From assembly GCF_900100665.1 (NCBI RefSeq), contig NZ_FNCS01000001.1:603119-667118 (forward strand): 64,000 nt of DNA, read 5' to 3'. Below are positions 11,762 through 21,157 of this stretch, piece by piece. Every line of letters starts with the position of its first letter. Position 1 is the first letter of the stretch. The DNA comes from Pelagibacterium luteolum. GTDB lineage: Bacteria; Pseudomonadota; Alphaproteobacteria; Rhizobiales; Devosiaceae. The notes beneath the pieces are model-generated. The model searched no databases. It saw nothing but the letters and a program-made list of their open reading frames with translations, and had not been told where the DNA came from. Position numbers and translations under genes: made by a program.

Positions 11762-12981
11762 CCCTATCCGGCAAGCACATTCTTCTCGTTATTTCAGGCG
11801 GCATCGCCGCTTATAAATCCATCCAGCTGATCCGCCTGATCCAGAAGGCCGGCGGAACGGTGCAGGCAATCCTGACCCAAAGCGCCACAGAGTTCGTGAC
11901 CCCGCTGACCATTTCAACATTGTGCGGCCGCCCGGCGCTGACGGAAATGTTCGATCTCACACAGGAAACCGAGATCGGCCATATCGAACTCTCGCGCTCC
12001 GCCGATCTGATCGTCGTCGCTCCCGCTACGGCCCATATTCTGGCCCGCATGGCCAATGGCCTCGCCGACGATCTGGCAACGACCTGTCTTCTGGCCACCG
12101 ACACCGACATCCTCGCCGCCCCGGCTATGAATGTCCGCATGTGGCAGGCACCCGCAACGGTGCGCAATCTCGAAACCCTCCGCCGCGACGGCGTTAAATT
12201 CGTGGGTCCCGATGAGGGCGACATGGCGTGCGGTGAATATGGTCCCGGACGTCTCGCCGAACCAGACGCCATTCTCGATGCCATAACCGATTATTTCGCC
12301 CGAGCTGCCGGCCCTCTGCCCCTCGATGGCAAGACGGCGATCGTCACCTCCGGCCCCACCCGCGAGCCCATCGATCCGGTGCGCTACATCTCCAACGCTT
12401 CCTCGGGCCGCCAGGGCGTCGCCATTGCCGAAGCCCTCGCCGCACGTGGCGCGCTGGTCAAGTTCGTGACCGGCCCCGCCGAACATGCGCGGCCCAAGGG
12501 GTGCCAGATCATTCCGGTCGAGACGGCGCTCGAAATGGAAGCAGCGGTCAATGCCGCCCTCCCCGCCGATATCGCGATCTTTACCGCTGCCGTTGCCGAT
12601 TGGCGCGTTGCCGAACCTGCCGACGCCAAGCTCAAAAAGGACGCATCGGGCACCCCGCCCGAACTCAGTTTCATCGCCAATCCCGACATCCTCGCCGGCG
12701 TCTCCCACCTGCCCGCGGGCGAGCGCCCCGGCCTTGTCATCGGCTTTGCTGCCGAAACGGGCAATCTCTTGACCCACGCTCGCAACAAGCTGGCCCGCAA
12801 GGGCTGCGACTGGCTCTTGGCCAATGACGTGAGCCCCGAGAGCGGCGTCTTTGGCGGCACAGATACAGAAATTGTCTTCCTTGATGGCCAGGACGCCGAG
12901 GACTGGGGACCGATGAGCAAGGTCGAGGTTGCCGAACGGCTTGCCGAGCGCATCGCCACCCGGCTTGAAGCCCTCACATAG
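11758..12981 (+). CDS. coaBC: Bifunctional phosphopantothenoylcysteine decarboxylase/phosphopantothenate-cysteine ligase
   Basis: CoaBC carries out two steps of coenzyme A biosynthesis: ligation of 4'-phosphopantothenate to cysteine, then decarboxylation. The 407 residues have the flavin-dependent CoaC domain first. It shows SGGIAAYKS, the catalytic His in HIELSRSADLIVVAPATA, APAMNVRMW, and the active-site Cys in DMACGEYGPGRL. The CoaB domain follows with TSGPTREPIDPVRYISN, SSGRQG, AAVADWR and a KLKK motif. Translation must start at the GTG at 11758 (VTLSGKHILLVISGG), which overlaps the ubiB stop codon in GTGA, implying translational coupling. Confidence 0.95.
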   Translation: MTLSGKHILLVISGGIAAYKSIQLIRLIQKAGGTVQAILTQSATEFVTPLTISTLCGRPALTEMFDLTQETEIGHIELSRSADLIVVAPATAHILARMANGLADDLATTCLLATDTDILAAPAMNVRMWQAPATVRNLETLRRDGVKFVGPDEGDMACGEYGPGRLAEPDAILDAITDYFARAAGPLPLDGKTAIVTSGPTREPIDPVRYISNASSGRQGVAIAEALAARGALVKFVTGPAEHARPKGCQIIPVETALEMEAAVNAALPADIAIFTAAVADWRVAEPADAKLKKDASGTPPELSFIANPDILAGVSHLPAGERPGLVIGFAAETGNLLTHARNKLARKGCDWLLANDVSPESGVFGGTDTEIVFLDGQDAEDWGPMSKVEVAERLAERIATRLEALT

Positions 12982-13045
12982 CCGTGCCGCGCTTGCCAGC
13001 GCACCCATTTCCCACCACAGTGCGCCGTTCACGGAGACAGTTTTC

Positions 13046-13639
13046 ATGACGCCATCTTCCTTCATCCGCATGGCCGGCGCCGCCGCGCTGACCTTGGCGC
13101 TGGGCGCATGCATGGATATCGACATGGAGGTGGATATCCTTTCGGAAACCGAGGCCGAAGCCACCATGGTCACCTCCACGGCCGCCGATATGTACGAGAT
13201 GATGCAGGCCCAGGCCGTCGAGGGCGACGAAGAATTCTGCGCCGAAGGTGAGATCGTCGCAAATGGCGACATGATCGACTGCACGATGATTCAGTCCGGC
13301 CCCTTTGCCGAGCTCGATTTCAATACCGCCGAAGAAGGTGGTCCCTCGATCGAAGCCATCGGCGATGGTCAGGTTCGCGTCACGTTCCCGACCGGTGAAT
13401 TGGCGGACGCTATGGCCGAAGATACCGGCGCCACCGACGATCCCCAGATGCAGGCGATGATCACGGCGATGTTTGAGGATCGCGCCATCACCATGACCGT
13501 GACCGGTGGTCCGATCGTCGACACCAATATGGAGATGGCGGCCGACGGCATGTCCGCGACCTATGAAATCCCCTTCACGACGCTGTTTGAAGGCGATACG
13601 GGCCTGCCGCCCGAGCTTTACGCTGTCGTGCAGAAGTAG
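13046..13639 (+). CDS. Predicted lipoprotein of unknown function
   Basis: 197 residues. The N-terminus MTPSSFIRMAGAAALTLALGAC is a lipoprotein signal with the lipobox LGAC and the lipid-acceptor Cys at residue 22. The mature part is strongly acidic and Met/Glu-rich, with a two-cysteine pair (EFCAEG, IDCTM) that could form a disulfide. I do not recognise a named domain. The start ATG at 13046 has GGAGA upstream; the frame extends into the end of coaBC but that part does not look coding. It sits between coaBC and dut and is probably co-transcribed. Confidence 0.85.
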   Translation: MTPSSFIRMAGAAALTLALGACMDIDMEVDILSETEAEATMVTSTAADMYEMMQAQAVEGDEEFCAEGEIVANGDMIDCTMIQSGPFAELDFNTAEEGGPSIEAIGDGQVRVTFPTGELADAMAEDTGATDDPQMQAMITAMFEDRAITMTVTGGPIVDTNMEMAADGMSATYEIPFTTLFEGDTGLPPELYAVVQK

Positions 13640-13645
13640 CGCCCG

Positions 13646-14095
13646 ATGACCGTCAAATTCAAATGGCTCGATCACGGCAAGGGCCTGCCGATGCCTCAGC
13701 GCCAGTCGCGGGCCGCAGCCGGCCATGATCTTGCCGCCGCCTTGGACAATGGTGAGGTGCTGGTTCTCTCGCCGGGCACATTCGAAATGGTCCCGTGCGG
13801 ATTTTCGATCGCCCTGCCCGAGGGGTTTGAGGCGCAGATCCGTCCGCGCTCGGGGCTGGCCGCCAAATTCGGTGTCACCGTGCTCAATACGCCGGGGACG
13901 GTGGACGCCGACTATCGCGGCGAGGTCAAGGTGATCTTGATCAATCACGGGTCGGCGCCCTTTGAGATCAGGCGCGGCGACCGCATTGCCCAGATGGTCA
14001 TCGCGTCGGTCCCCGATCTGGCGCTTGAGGAAGTCATCGATCTCGAGGAGACAGACCGTGGCACTAAGGGATTTGGTTCGACCGGTATTGGCTAG
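13646..14095 (+). CDS. dut: dUTP diphosphatase
   Basis: This trimeric dUTPase hydrolyses dUTP to dUMP, keeping uracil out of DNA and feeding thymidylate synthesis. The 149 residues show all five motifs: [47 protein letters not shown] and the C-terminal glycine-rich arm [11 protein letters not shown] that closes over the nucleotide. It begins 6 bases after the upstream lipoprotein gene, and its last 38 bases overlap the next gene. Confidence 0.97.
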   Translation: MTVKFKWLDHGKGLPMPQRQSRAAAGHDLAAALDNGEVLVLSPGTFEMVPCGFSIALPEGFEAQIRPRSGLAAKFGVTVLNTPGTVDADYRGEVKVILINHGSAPFEIRRGDRIAQMVIASVPDLALEEVIDLEETDRGTKGFGSTGIG

Positions 14096-14777
14096 CCTCG
14101 CTCTGGGGCTGGCCCTGCCGGCTTTTGCCGGGGACAGCGCCGAGTTCGATGCCATAGGCTATTCCCAGGATCATCGTTATTTCGCCTTCGAACAGTTCGG
14201 CATCCAGGATGGCTCGGGCTTTGCCTATGCCGATCTCTTTGTGATCGATCTGGAAACCGACAGCTTCACCGCTGGCTCCCCATTCAGAGTCCGCGTCGAT
14301 GAGGACAGCTCCAACGTCGCCGACGCTCGTGCCCTGGTGCATGAAGAAGCTGAGACGGCTCTGGACGAGTTCGACATCTCCACCCCCGCCCGGCCCATCG
14401 CTTTACGCGGGGATGGCGAACTGGGCGATGACGGGCTGTCGATCACCTATGGCATACCCAGCTATGGTCTCGCGCAGGTCGAGGGCGAGTATGCGCTCAG
14501 CCTCGACATCTTCAGGGCGCCCTCCAATCAGGATTGCGAGATCTTTGAGGGCGATCCGATGGGCTTTGCGATGTATCGGGATAGCGACACTGAAATCTAT
14601 CGCGACGAGCGCGTGCCCACCTCGCGGCGTTGCGTCATCACCTATAAATTCTACGGTATCTTCACGCCCTTCGGATCGTGGGACAATGCGGCGAGCGTAG
14701 CGGTATTGTCGGTCTGGTCGCACGGCTTCGAAGGCCCCGATCGCCGGTTCCTCGCCGTACCCGTGGGCGAGCGCTGA
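14058..14777 (+). CDS. DUF2259 family predicted secreted protein
   Basis: 239 residues starting at a GTG at 14058, with GAGGAG 7 bases upstream. The start lies inside the 3' end of dut in another frame. The N-terminus [23 protein letters not shown] is a signal peptide ending at AFAGDS. The mature region contains [21 protein letters not shown] and ends [20 protein letters not shown], which I recognise as the DUF2259 type. Function is unknown; it is presumably periplasmic. Confidence 0.85.
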   Translation: MALRDLVRPVLASLALGLALPAFAGDSAEFDAIGYSQDHRYFAFEQFGIQDGSGFAYADLFVIDLETDSFTAGSPFRVRVDEDSSNVADARALVHEEAETALDEFDISTPARPIALRGDGELGDDGLSITYGIPSYGLAQVEGEYALSLDIFRAPSNQDCEIFEGDPMGFAMYRDSDTEIYRDERVPTSRRCVITYKFYGIFTPFGSWDNAASVAVLSVWSHGFEGPDRRFLAVPVGER

Positions 14778-14778
14778 G

Positions 14779-15519
14779 ATGGCGCTGACGCCAGCCCAGT
14801 CCGCACGCTATGCCCGCCATATCGTCCTGAAAGATCTCGGCGGCAGCGGACAGCAAAAGCTCAGTGCAGCGCACGTGGTGATCGTGGGGGCCGGTGGCCT
14901 TGGAGCCCCGGTGATCGCCTATCTGGCCGGCGCCGGTATCGGGAGGCTGACGATCATCGACCCCGATAGCGTCTCGATCTCGAATCTTGCCCGCCAGGTG
15001 ATCTATCAGGAAGCCGATCTCGGCCAACCGAAAGTCGAAGCCGCTGCTCGCTTCATCGAAGCCCTCAATCCGGAAATCGTCACCCAGCCCCTCGCCCAGT
15101 CGCTCGATGAAAGCAATGTCGGCGCCCTCCTTGCCGGTGCCGATGTGGTGATCGAAGGAACCGACAGCTTCCCCGTAAAGCGCCTCGTGGCCGCGAGCTG
15201 TCTCGACGCGAAAATCCCTCTGGTGATGGGCGCCTTGGGACCATTCGACGGCTCGCTGACCGTCTTTGCGCCGTTTCGCGCCCGCCGGAGCGGTGGCGAT
15301 TATCCGCGCTTTGAAGCGCTCTACCCCCGCGATCCGCGCCCCGAAGACAGCCCGCCCTGCGAACTGGTCGGCGTCCTCAACGTCCTTCCCGGCATCGTCG
15401 GTACCATGATGGCCAATGAGGCCATCAAATGGATCGCCGGCTATGGCGAACCCTTGCTGGGCAAGCTTTTGATCTACTCCGCCCGCACCGGCGAAAGCCG
15501 CGTCATGAGCTATCGGTGA
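14779..15519 (+). CDS. moeB: HesA/MoeB/ThiF-family E1-like adenylyltransferase
   Basis: A ubiquitin-activating-enzyme-like protein of the kind that adenylates the C-terminus of a sulfur carrier (MoaD or ThiS). The 246 residues have the nucleotide-binding VIVGAGGLGAPVIAYLAGAG, the IDPDSVSISNLARQVIY loop and DVVIEGTDSFPVKRLV. SPPCELVGVLNVLPGIVG contains a Cys at the usual catalytic position. The zinc-binding CxxC pairs normally found in MoeB are absent; only two cysteines exist in the protein. The MoeB assignment is therefore a family guess. It starts one base after the DUF2259 gene stop codon. Confidence 0.85.
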   Translation: MALTPAQSARYARHIVLKDLGGSGQQKLSAAHVVIVGAGGLGAPVIAYLAGAGIGRLTIIDPDSVSISNLARQVIYQEADLGQPKVEAAARFIEALNPEIVTQPLAQSLDESNVGALLAGADVVIEGTDSFPVKRLVAASCLDAKIPLVMGALGPFDGSLTVFAPFRARRSGGDYPRFEALYPRDPRPEDSPPCELVGVLNVLPGIVGTMMANEAIKWIAGYGEPLLGKLLIYSARTGESRVMSYR

Positions 15520-15552
15520 TTGGGCGCTTGCTGAATGCGATTTGCCCTATTG

Positions 15553-15664
15553 GACGAGCATAGCGGGGACCTCGACCGACGTTTCGGCCGCCCCGTCGGA
15601 GGTACAGCTTAGGGCATAGGCGCGGTTAGCGCCGTCATGCCCGTTGCGGTACGCGCCGTGAGCC
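15553..15664 (-). repeat. Two-hairpin dispersed element (copy next to the fabB stop codon)
   Basis: It shares with the copies at 38497-38608, 46482-46600 and 47037-47412 the blocks GACGAG, GCCCCGTCGGAGG, CATAGGCGC, GCCGTCATGCCCG and CGCCGTGAG. Between these blocks two short hairpins vary in sequence but retain pairing. Read on the minus strand, the element begins 4 bases after the fabB stop codon. It fills the whole gap between the convergent fabB and moeB-like genes. Confidence 0.8.
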
Positions 15665-15668
15665 GGAC

Positions 15669-16895
15669 CTAAGCATCCATGTGCTTGAAAACGAGGCTCG
15701 CATTGGTCCCGCCGAACCCGAAGCTGTTCGAGAGCACGATGCCCAGATCCACATTGTCGCGCCGCTGGCGCAGGATGGGCATGTCCTCGAATTCGGGGTC
15801 GAGCGTTTCGATATTGGCGCTCTCGCAGATGAACCGGTTCTGCATCATCAACAGCGAATAGATGCATTCCTGAACGCCTGTTGCGCCAAGCGAGTGCCCG
15901 GTCAGCGATTTAGTCGCCGACAAGGGTGGGCACTTGTCTTCATTGCCAAAGACGGCGCGCAGGGCTTCGATTTCCTTGCGGTCACCGACCGGTGTCGAGG
16001 TCGCATGGGGGTTGATGTAGTCGACCTTACCCTTGACCGTTTCGAGCGCCATGTTCATGCAGCGGATCGCGCCTTCGCCCGATGGCGCCACCATGTCATA
16101 GCCGTCCGAAGTCGCGCCATAGCCGATCAATTCGGCAATAATGTTCGCGCCGCGCGCCTTGGCGTGCTCGTATTCTTCCAGCACCAGGACGCCCGCACCG
16201 CCGGCGATGACGAAACCGTCGCGGTCCTTGTCATAGGCGCGGGAGGCTTTGGATGGCGTGTCGTTGAAGTTCGAGCTCATCGCGCCCATGGCGTCGAACA
16301 GGTTCGACATCGACCAGTCGAGATCTTCGTGCCCGCCCGCAAAGACGATGTCCTGCTTGCCGAGCTGGATCTGTTCGTACGCGTTGCCGATGCAATGCTT
16401 TGACGTCGCGCACGCCGACGAGATCGAATAATTGACGCCCAGGATACCATAGATCGTGGCCAGTGTTGCCGACGCCGTCGAGCTCATGGCTTTGGGTACC
16501 GCAAGCGGCCCGATGCGCTTGGGGCTCTTCTTTTCGCGGGTGATGTCGGCGGCTTCGACGACGGCGCGCGTCGACGGTCCGCCCGAACCCATGACGATCC
16601 CGGTGCGCGGGTTCTTGATGTCCTTGTCTTCAAGCCCCGACATCTTCAGCGCTTCGGCCATGGCGATATAGTTCCAGGCAGCGCCCTTGGCCATGAACCG
16701 CGTCGTACGGCGATCCAGCACTTCGAAGGGGTCGAGATTGGGGGCGCCGTGCACCTGGCACCGGAAGCCCAGATCGACATAATCCTGAGCCGTGGTTATG
16801 CCCGGACGCGCCAGTTTCAGGCTCTCGAGCACCTCGTCGAGATTGTTCCCGATTGAGGACACGATCCCCATGCCGGTGACGACAACGCGCTTCAT
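15669..16895 (-). CDS. fabB: Beta-ketoacyl-ACP synthase I
   Basis: A condensing enzyme that elongates acyl-ACP with malonyl-ACP and is essential for the unsaturated branch opened by FabA. The 408 residues carry the Cys-His-His triad: Cys in [11 protein letters not shown] (near residue 163), His in [11 protein letters not shown] and His in [11 protein letters not shown], plus the C-terminal [14 protein letters not shown]. The [18 protein letters not shown] start is standard for FabB. It follows fabA by about 100 bp on the same strand. In many rhizobia fabI comes next, but here the gene is followed by a repeat element and an opposing gene. Confidence 0.96.
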   Translation of the reverse strand: MKRVVVTGMGIVSSIGNNLDEVLESLKLARPGITTAQDYVDLGFRCQVHGAPNLDPFEVLDRRTTRFMAKGAAWNYIAMAEALKMSGLEDKDIKNPRTGIVMGSGGPSTRAVVEAADITREKKSPKRIGPLAVPKAMSSTASATLATIYGILGVNYSISSACATSKHCIGNAYEQIQLGKQDIVFAGGHEDLDWSMSNLFDAMGAMSSNFNDTPSKASRAYDKDRDGFVIAGGAGVLVLEEYEHAKARGANIIAELIGYGATSDGYDMVAPSGEGAIRCMNMALETVKGKVDYINPHATSTPVGDRKEIEALRAVFGNEDKCPPLSATKSLTGHSLGATGVQECIYSLLMMQNRFICESANIETLDPEFEDMPILRQRRDNVDLGIVLSNSFGFGGTNASLVFKHMDA

Positions 16896-16993
16896 ATCTG
16901 CCTCTTGGTCTCTCTTGGTCTTGTCTTATCGCGAGATCGAACCGAAAAAGTCTGCGACGTTTTCTGATCCCGCTCTACGGATGAATGCGCGTT

Positions 16994-17509
16994 TTAAAGC
17001 GCGCCCATGTCCGTAAAAAGGCCGACTCGCAAATCCTTGGCCTCATAAATGGTCTTGCCATCGGCTTTTACAAAGCCGTCGGCGATCCCCAGCGTCAATC
17101 GCGAACGCATGACCCGCTTGATGTCGATGCCGTATTCGACGAGTTTGACGTCGTTGGTAATCTGACCTGTGAACTTGATTTCACCCGCCAGCGCGCGACC
17201 CCGCCCGGGCGAGCCGCCCCAGCCCAGGAAAAACCCGGTCATCTGCCACAGCGCATCAAGCCCAAGGCATCCCGGCATCACCGGATCGCCATGGAAGTGG
17301 CACGAAAAGAACCAAAGGTCGGGCGTCACGTCCAGCTCTGCGCGCACCATGCCCTTGCCATGCGGCCCGGAGGTGTCGTCGATCTGAGTAATGCGGTCGA
17401 ACATGAGCATGGGCGGGAGCGGCAACTGCGCGTTTCCCGGTCCGAATAACTCACCGCGCCCACAGGCCAGCAACTGGTCGTAATCGTAAGAATGGGCGCG
17501 GTCGGCCAT
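16994..17509 (-). CDS. fabA: 3-hydroxydecanoyl-ACP dehydratase/isomerase
   Basis: FabA dehydrates 3-hydroxydecanoyl-ACP and isomerises the product to the cis-3 form, the entry to anaerobic unsaturated fatty-acid synthesis. The 171 residues show the catalytic His in [19 protein letters not shown] and the Asp in [25 protein letters not shown] near the N-terminus is also typical. The ATG at 17509 has GAGGGGAGTCC just upstream. Together with fabB it forms the usual two-gene unit. Confidence 0.97.
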   Translation of the reverse strand: MADRAHSYDYDQLLACGRGELFGPGNAQLPLPPMLMFDRITQIDDTSGPHGKGMVRAELDVTPDLWFFSCHFHGDPVMPGCLGLDALWQMTGFFLGWGGSPGRGRALAGEIKFTGQITNDVKLVEYGIDIKRVMRSRLTLGIADGFVKADGKTIYEAKDLRVGLFTDMGAL

Positions 17510-17535
17510 GGACTCCCCTCAAAGCGGTCAAAGTC

Positions 17536-17565
17536 TGTGTAGAAGGCATTTGCCTGAGGGGTCAA
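17536..17565 (-). promoter_or_regulatory. Candidate promoter of fabA-fabB
   Basis: On the minus strand TTGACC (17565-17560) is followed after 18 bp by TACACA (17541-17536), with a small palindrome AGGCAAATGCCT in the spacer. The -10 box is poor, but the position 27 bp before fabA is right, and the palindrome could be an operator. Confidence 0.4.
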
Positions 17566-17615
17566 TAGACCATTTGGCGGCGATTGCGCCATTTGGAACT
17601 TGCGCGCGCCGGCGT

Positions 17616-19115
17616 TTAAGCCATCTGCGCCTTCTTCTGGCGCCGGCGCACCACAGAAGAGGCGATTCCCATCCCCTCGCGATATTTGGCGACGGTGCGG
17701 CGCGCGACGTCGATGCCCTGCTCGCCCTTGAGCATTTCGGCGATCGTATCGTCCGAGAGAATGGCGCTAGGCTTTTCAGCATCGATCAATTGCCGGATCC
17801 GGTGACGTACGGCTTCGGCCGAATGATCCTCGCCGCCTGACGAAGAATTGAGCGCGGTGGTGAAGAAATATTTCATTTCGAACAGCCCACGCGGCGTCGA
17901 AATATATTTGTTCGCCGTTACCCGGCTGACCGTCGATTCGTGCATCTCGATTTCGGTCGCTACGGTCTTGAGCGTCATTGGCCGGAGATGAGACACGCCG
18001 TGGTTCAAAAACCCGTCCTGGAGTTTGACGATTTCGGTCGCCACTTTCAGGATTGTCTGCGCGCGCTGGTCGAGGCTCTTGGTCAGCCAGTTGGCCGTGT
18101 TGAGGCAATCGACGAGGAAACTCTTTTCACTCGCATCGCGCGTCTTTTTCGTCACCGAAGCGTAATAGGTCCGGTTGACCAGCACGCGTGGCAAAATTTC
18201 GGAATTGAGCTCGATCTGCCAGTCGCCACCCTGCCCGCGCCGCACATAGACGTCGGGAACGACCGCCTGCACCGGTGCCCCGTCGAACGCCCGCCCCGGC
18301 TTGGGATCGAGTTCGCGCAATTCGGCCAGCATGTCGAATATGTCTTCCCGATCCGCTCCGATCCGCCGCCCGAGCGTTACGAGGTCATGGCTGGCCACGA
18401 GATCGAGATTGTCGAGCAAGCCCGCCATCATTGGGTCGAGCCGGTTCTTGTCGCGCAACTGGATGGCAAGGCATTCCGGCAGGTCCCGCGCGAAAACCCC
18501 GATGGGATCGCACCCCTGAACCCGCGCCAGAACCGCCGAGATCGTTTCTGCGTCAGCCCCCAATTGCTCGGCGATCTGATCGATATCTGCAACCAGATAG
18601 CCGCGCTCGTCGAGATTATCGATCAGATTGCGCCCGATGATCCGCTCGATAGGGTCCTTGAGGATCAGATTGACCTGTTCGGCCAAATGTTCGGCCAGCG
18701 AAATCTGCGCGGAGACATATTGATCGATATCGGGCACTTCCGCACCCATCGGCCCGCTCTTGCCTTCGGGCCAGGAACTCGATTGGCTGAGCGAATCCTG
18801 CCCCGACTGTTCGGGAAAGACGTTTGCCACATCGGTATCGAAACTGTCTGCGATCGTCGTCGCGCTGCCCAGATGGTCTGAATGATCAACGACATCGCGA
18901 TAAGGATCGATTTCTTCGGCCCGTTCGCGCTCCATCGGCGTATCGCCGTCCGGCGCGTCCTCGCGCTCAAGCAGCGGATTGCGCATCATTTCGGCGTCTA
19001 CGAACGCGCTCAACTCGAGATGGCTCAATTGCAACAGCCGGATCGACGCCATCAATTGTGGCGTCAGGGTCAGACTTTGGGTCTGCCGAACATCGAGCCG
19101 TGGCGAAAGCGCCAT
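17616..19115 (-). CDS. rpoN: RNA polymerase sigma-54 factor
   Basis: Sigma-54 directs polymerase to -24/-12 promoters that need an AAA+ activator, typically for nitrogen and carbon assimilation or motility genes. The 499 residues have the Gln/Leu-rich activator-interaction region (LTLTPQLMASIRLLQLSHLEL) and an acidic second region. The core-binding domain is followed by the helix-turn-helix and the near-invariant RpoN box ARRTVAKYREGM at about residue 470. It lies downstream of lptC-lptA-lptB as in relatives. The usual downstream partners hpf and ptsN are not here but at 37.0-38.2 kb. Confidence 0.96.
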   Translation of the reverse strand: MALSPRLDVRQTQSLTLTPQLMASIRLLQLSHLELSAFVDAEMMRNPLLEREDAPDGDTPMERERAEEIDPYRDVVDHSDHLGSATTIADSFDTDVANVFPEQSGQDSLSQSSSWPEGKSGPMGAEVPDIDQYVSAQISLAEHLAEQVNLILKDPIERIIGRNLIDNLDERGYLVADIDQIAEQLGADAETISAVLARVQGCDPIGVFARDLPECLAIQLRDKNRLDPMMAGLLDNLDLVASHDLVTLGRRIGADREDIFDMLAELRELDPKPGRAFDGAPVQAVVPDVYVRRGQGGDWQIELNSEILPRVLVNRTYYASVTKKTRDASEKSFLVDCLNTANWLTKSLDQRAQTILKVATEIVKLQDGFLNHGVSHLRPMTLKTVATEIEMHESTVSRVTANKYISTPRGLFEMKYFFTTALNSSSGGEDHSAEAVRHRIRQLIDAEKPSAILSDDTIAEMLKGEQGIDVARRTVAKYREGMGIASSVVRRRQKKAQMA

Positions 19116-19228
19116 ACCGAGAAGATCCCCCTGTGAAACGAAGCGGTCCCATGCGCTTCGTGGCGGAACCTAACCAGTTTTTCCGGGGGCGACAAGCGGG
19201 CTATACAATTTCCGTGCCAGTCGGCAGG

Positions 19229-19969
19229 CTACATCGAAAAACTTTCACCCAAATAGACGCGGCGTGCGTCGGGGTCGGCCATGATGGTTTCGGGCCGGCC
19301 CTGGATCATCACCTTGCCCCCATGGATCAGATAGGCGCGGTCGACGAGCCCGAAGGTTTCGCGCACCTGATGGTCGGTGATCAACACCCCGATCCCGCGC
19401 GCCGTCAATTGCCGCACCAGCGCCTGGATATCGGCAACGGCGATCGGATCGACGCCTGCGAAGGGCTCGTCGAGCAGCATGAATTTGGGATCGGCCGCCA
19501 GCGCGCGGGCAATTTCAACGCGTCGCCGCTCGCCCCCCGACAGCGCAAGCGCATCGGAATCGCGCAAATGCGAGACGGAAAATTCCTCGAGCAGTTCATC
19601 GAGCCGCGCATTGCGTTCCGCGCGGTTCTTGATGTGGCCCTCGAGCACGGCCAGCACATTGTCCTTGACCGTCAGTCCACGAAAAATCGAGGCTTCCTGC
19701 GGCAGATAGCCAATCCCCAGACGCCCGCGCTGATAGAGCGGCAGATGGGTGATCGGCAGCCCGTCGAGCAGCACCTGTCCGCCATCGGGCCGCACCAGCC
19801 CCATGATCATTGTAAAGACCGTGGTCTTGCCCGCGCCGTTCGGCCCGAGCAGGCCAACGGCTTCGCCGCGCCGCACCGCGATCGAAACATCGCGCACCAC
19901 GGCGCGTTTCTTGAAGCTCTTGGCAAGACCATGGGCAACGAGCCAGCCGGTCTGATCGATACCCGCCAT
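19229..19969 (-). CDS. lptB: LPS export ABC transporter ATP-binding protein LptB
   Basis: LptB is the cytoplasmic ATPase that powers extraction of lipopolysaccharide from the inner membrane by LptFG and its push across the LptCAD bridge. The 246 residues contain Walker A GLLGPNGAGKTTVFTMIMGL near residue 38, a Q-loop at YLPQEASIFRGL, the signature LSGGERRRVEIARALA, Walker B FMLLDEPFAGVDP near 161, and ITDHQV for the H-loop. Its ATG overlaps the stop codon of lptA by one base. Confidence 0.96.
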   Translation of the reverse strand: MAGIDQTGWLVAHGLAKSFKKRAVVRDVSIAVRRGEAVGLLGPNGAGKTTVFTMIMGLVRPDGGQVLLDGLPITHLPLYQRGRLGIGYLPQEASIFRGLTVKDNVLAVLEGHIKNRAERNARLDELLEEFSVSHLRDSDALALSGGERRRVEIARALAADPKFMLLDEPFAGVDPIAVADIQALVRQLTARGIGVLITDHQVRETFGLVDRAYLIHGGKVMIQGRPETIMADPDARRVYLGESFSM

Positions 19970-20481
19970 CAGCCCCCCGGGGTGAAGGTCGATTGCACCC
20001 GCCCGCCACCGCCACCCTCGGATGAGAACGACGAGGTACCGGCCCGTGTGTCGATCACCAGCCGCTGGGCATTGACGGTCCCGCTGGCATTGACCACCAC
20101 CACGTCCCCGGTGAACGTCAGGACGCGCGAGCCGAAATCATAAAATGCCTGGTTGCCTTCGACCGTCTGATCGTCGAATTCCATAAACACCCGCCCGCCC
20201 GAAGCGGTGAAGCTTTCGAGGTCGGACGGTCCGCCCTCGCCATAAACAGTGCGCAACTCTGGTGCTGTCAGCCGCATCGTGCCCTGGGTGATTTCGACAT
20301 TGCCGGTAAAGAGCGCCGTCGATTCGTTTTCGTCGACATCGAGATTGTCGGCAGTGACGTTGACCTGCTCATCGGCGCTCTCGGCCAATCCTCCGAACCC
20401 GGCCGGATCGGAAACTGTCGTCTGCGCAAAGGCGGGGGCACCCAGCAATAAGGCGGCGACAAACACACTAGTTCTCAGCAT
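19969..20481 (-). CDS. lptA: Lipopolysaccharide transport periplasmic protein LptA
   Basis: LptA forms the periplasmic bridge carrying LPS from LptC to the outer-membrane LptDE complex. From the ATG at 20481 it has 170 residues with a signal peptide MLRTSVFVAALLLGAPAFAQ. The OstA/LptA beta-jellyroll follows (VTADNLDVDENESTALFTGN, ITQGTMRLTAPELRTVYGEG, LTFTGDVVVVNASGTVNAQR). The C-terminal tail is glycine-rich. It overlaps lptC by 14 bases and lptB by 1 base, so the three genes are translationally coupled. Confidence 0.92.
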   Translation of the reverse strand: MLRTSVFVAALLLGAPAFAQTTVSDPAGFGGLAESADEQVNVTADNLDVDENESTALFTGNVEITQGTMRLTAPELRTVYGEGGPSDLESFTASGGRVFMEFDDQTVEGNQAFYDFGSRVLTFTGDVVVVNASGTVNAQRLVIDTRAGTSSFSSEGGGGGRVQSTFTPGG

Positions 20482-21142
20482 CGGGCGCCTCCACGGCAAA
20501 GGGATCACGTTCGGCTCCGCTATCGTCCTGCGGCACCATGTCGAGCGAAACGCGGGTAAACTGCCAGCGGGCAGCGTCAATATCGTGAACCATCGTATCG
20601 GCAACAAGTTGCGCGCCGCTATCGAAATTGAACCGGATGGGCCCATCGGATGTGATCATCTGATTGGGCCAATCGACCTCGACCCCGGCCAGAATGCCGC
20701 GCGCGCCGGTCGAATCCGACACCGCGACATCCTCATTGGACGTCAGATATTCGGTGCTCATCGTCCAGGTCGCTGTCGTAAATTCGACCTCGGCTTCATA
20801 GCCTGCATTGCCGGCCAGATCGATGCGCAGCCCGAAGAGATCGACGGTATCGAGATCCCCGACCCGGGTTTCGGCCCGGTCCGACACCATTGCGTAATTC
20901 GTGCCCGTCGCCGTACGGCCCTCAAAGGTCGGGCCATCGATCACCAGCGTATCGTTTTCGAGCCGTATCCCTTCAATGGGAATCGCATCGGCGGCCATCG
21001 ACAAAGCCAGTTGAATGGCCGGCACCGCAAGGATCAACAGCCCGCCGACCGGCACCACCCAGCGCAGCATAGCAACGCGCCGGTTGTGCCCGGCAAAACG
21101 CTTGTAGGTTTCAAGCCTGACGCTGGCCGTCGGCGGGGTCAC
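20468..21142 (-). CDS. lptC: LPS export protein LptC
   Basis: LptC is the bitopic inner-membrane component that receives LPS from LptB2FG and passes it to LptA. The 224 residues have a short basic cytoplasmic start, one transmembrane segment at about 26-46 (LRWVVPVGGLLILAVPAIQL), then a periplasmic LptC-type beta fold (IEGIRLENDTLVIDGPTFEG). The start appears to be GTG at 21142; a downstream ATG would cut into the membrane segment. The assignment rests on topology and position ahead of lptA-lptB. Confidence 0.85.
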   Translation of the reverse strand: MTPPTASVRLETYKRFAGHNRRVAMLRWVVPVGGLLILAVPAIQLALSMAADAIPIEGIRLENDTLVIDGPTFEGRTATGTNYAMVSDRAETRVGDLDTVDLFGLRIDLAGNAGYEAEVEFTTATWTMSTEYLTSNEDVAVSDSTGARGILAGVEVDWPNQMITSDGPIRFNFDSGAQLVADTMVHDIDAARWQFTRVSLDMVPQDDSGAERDPFAVEAPDAEN

Positions 21143-21157
21143 GACGCGTGTCCGATC

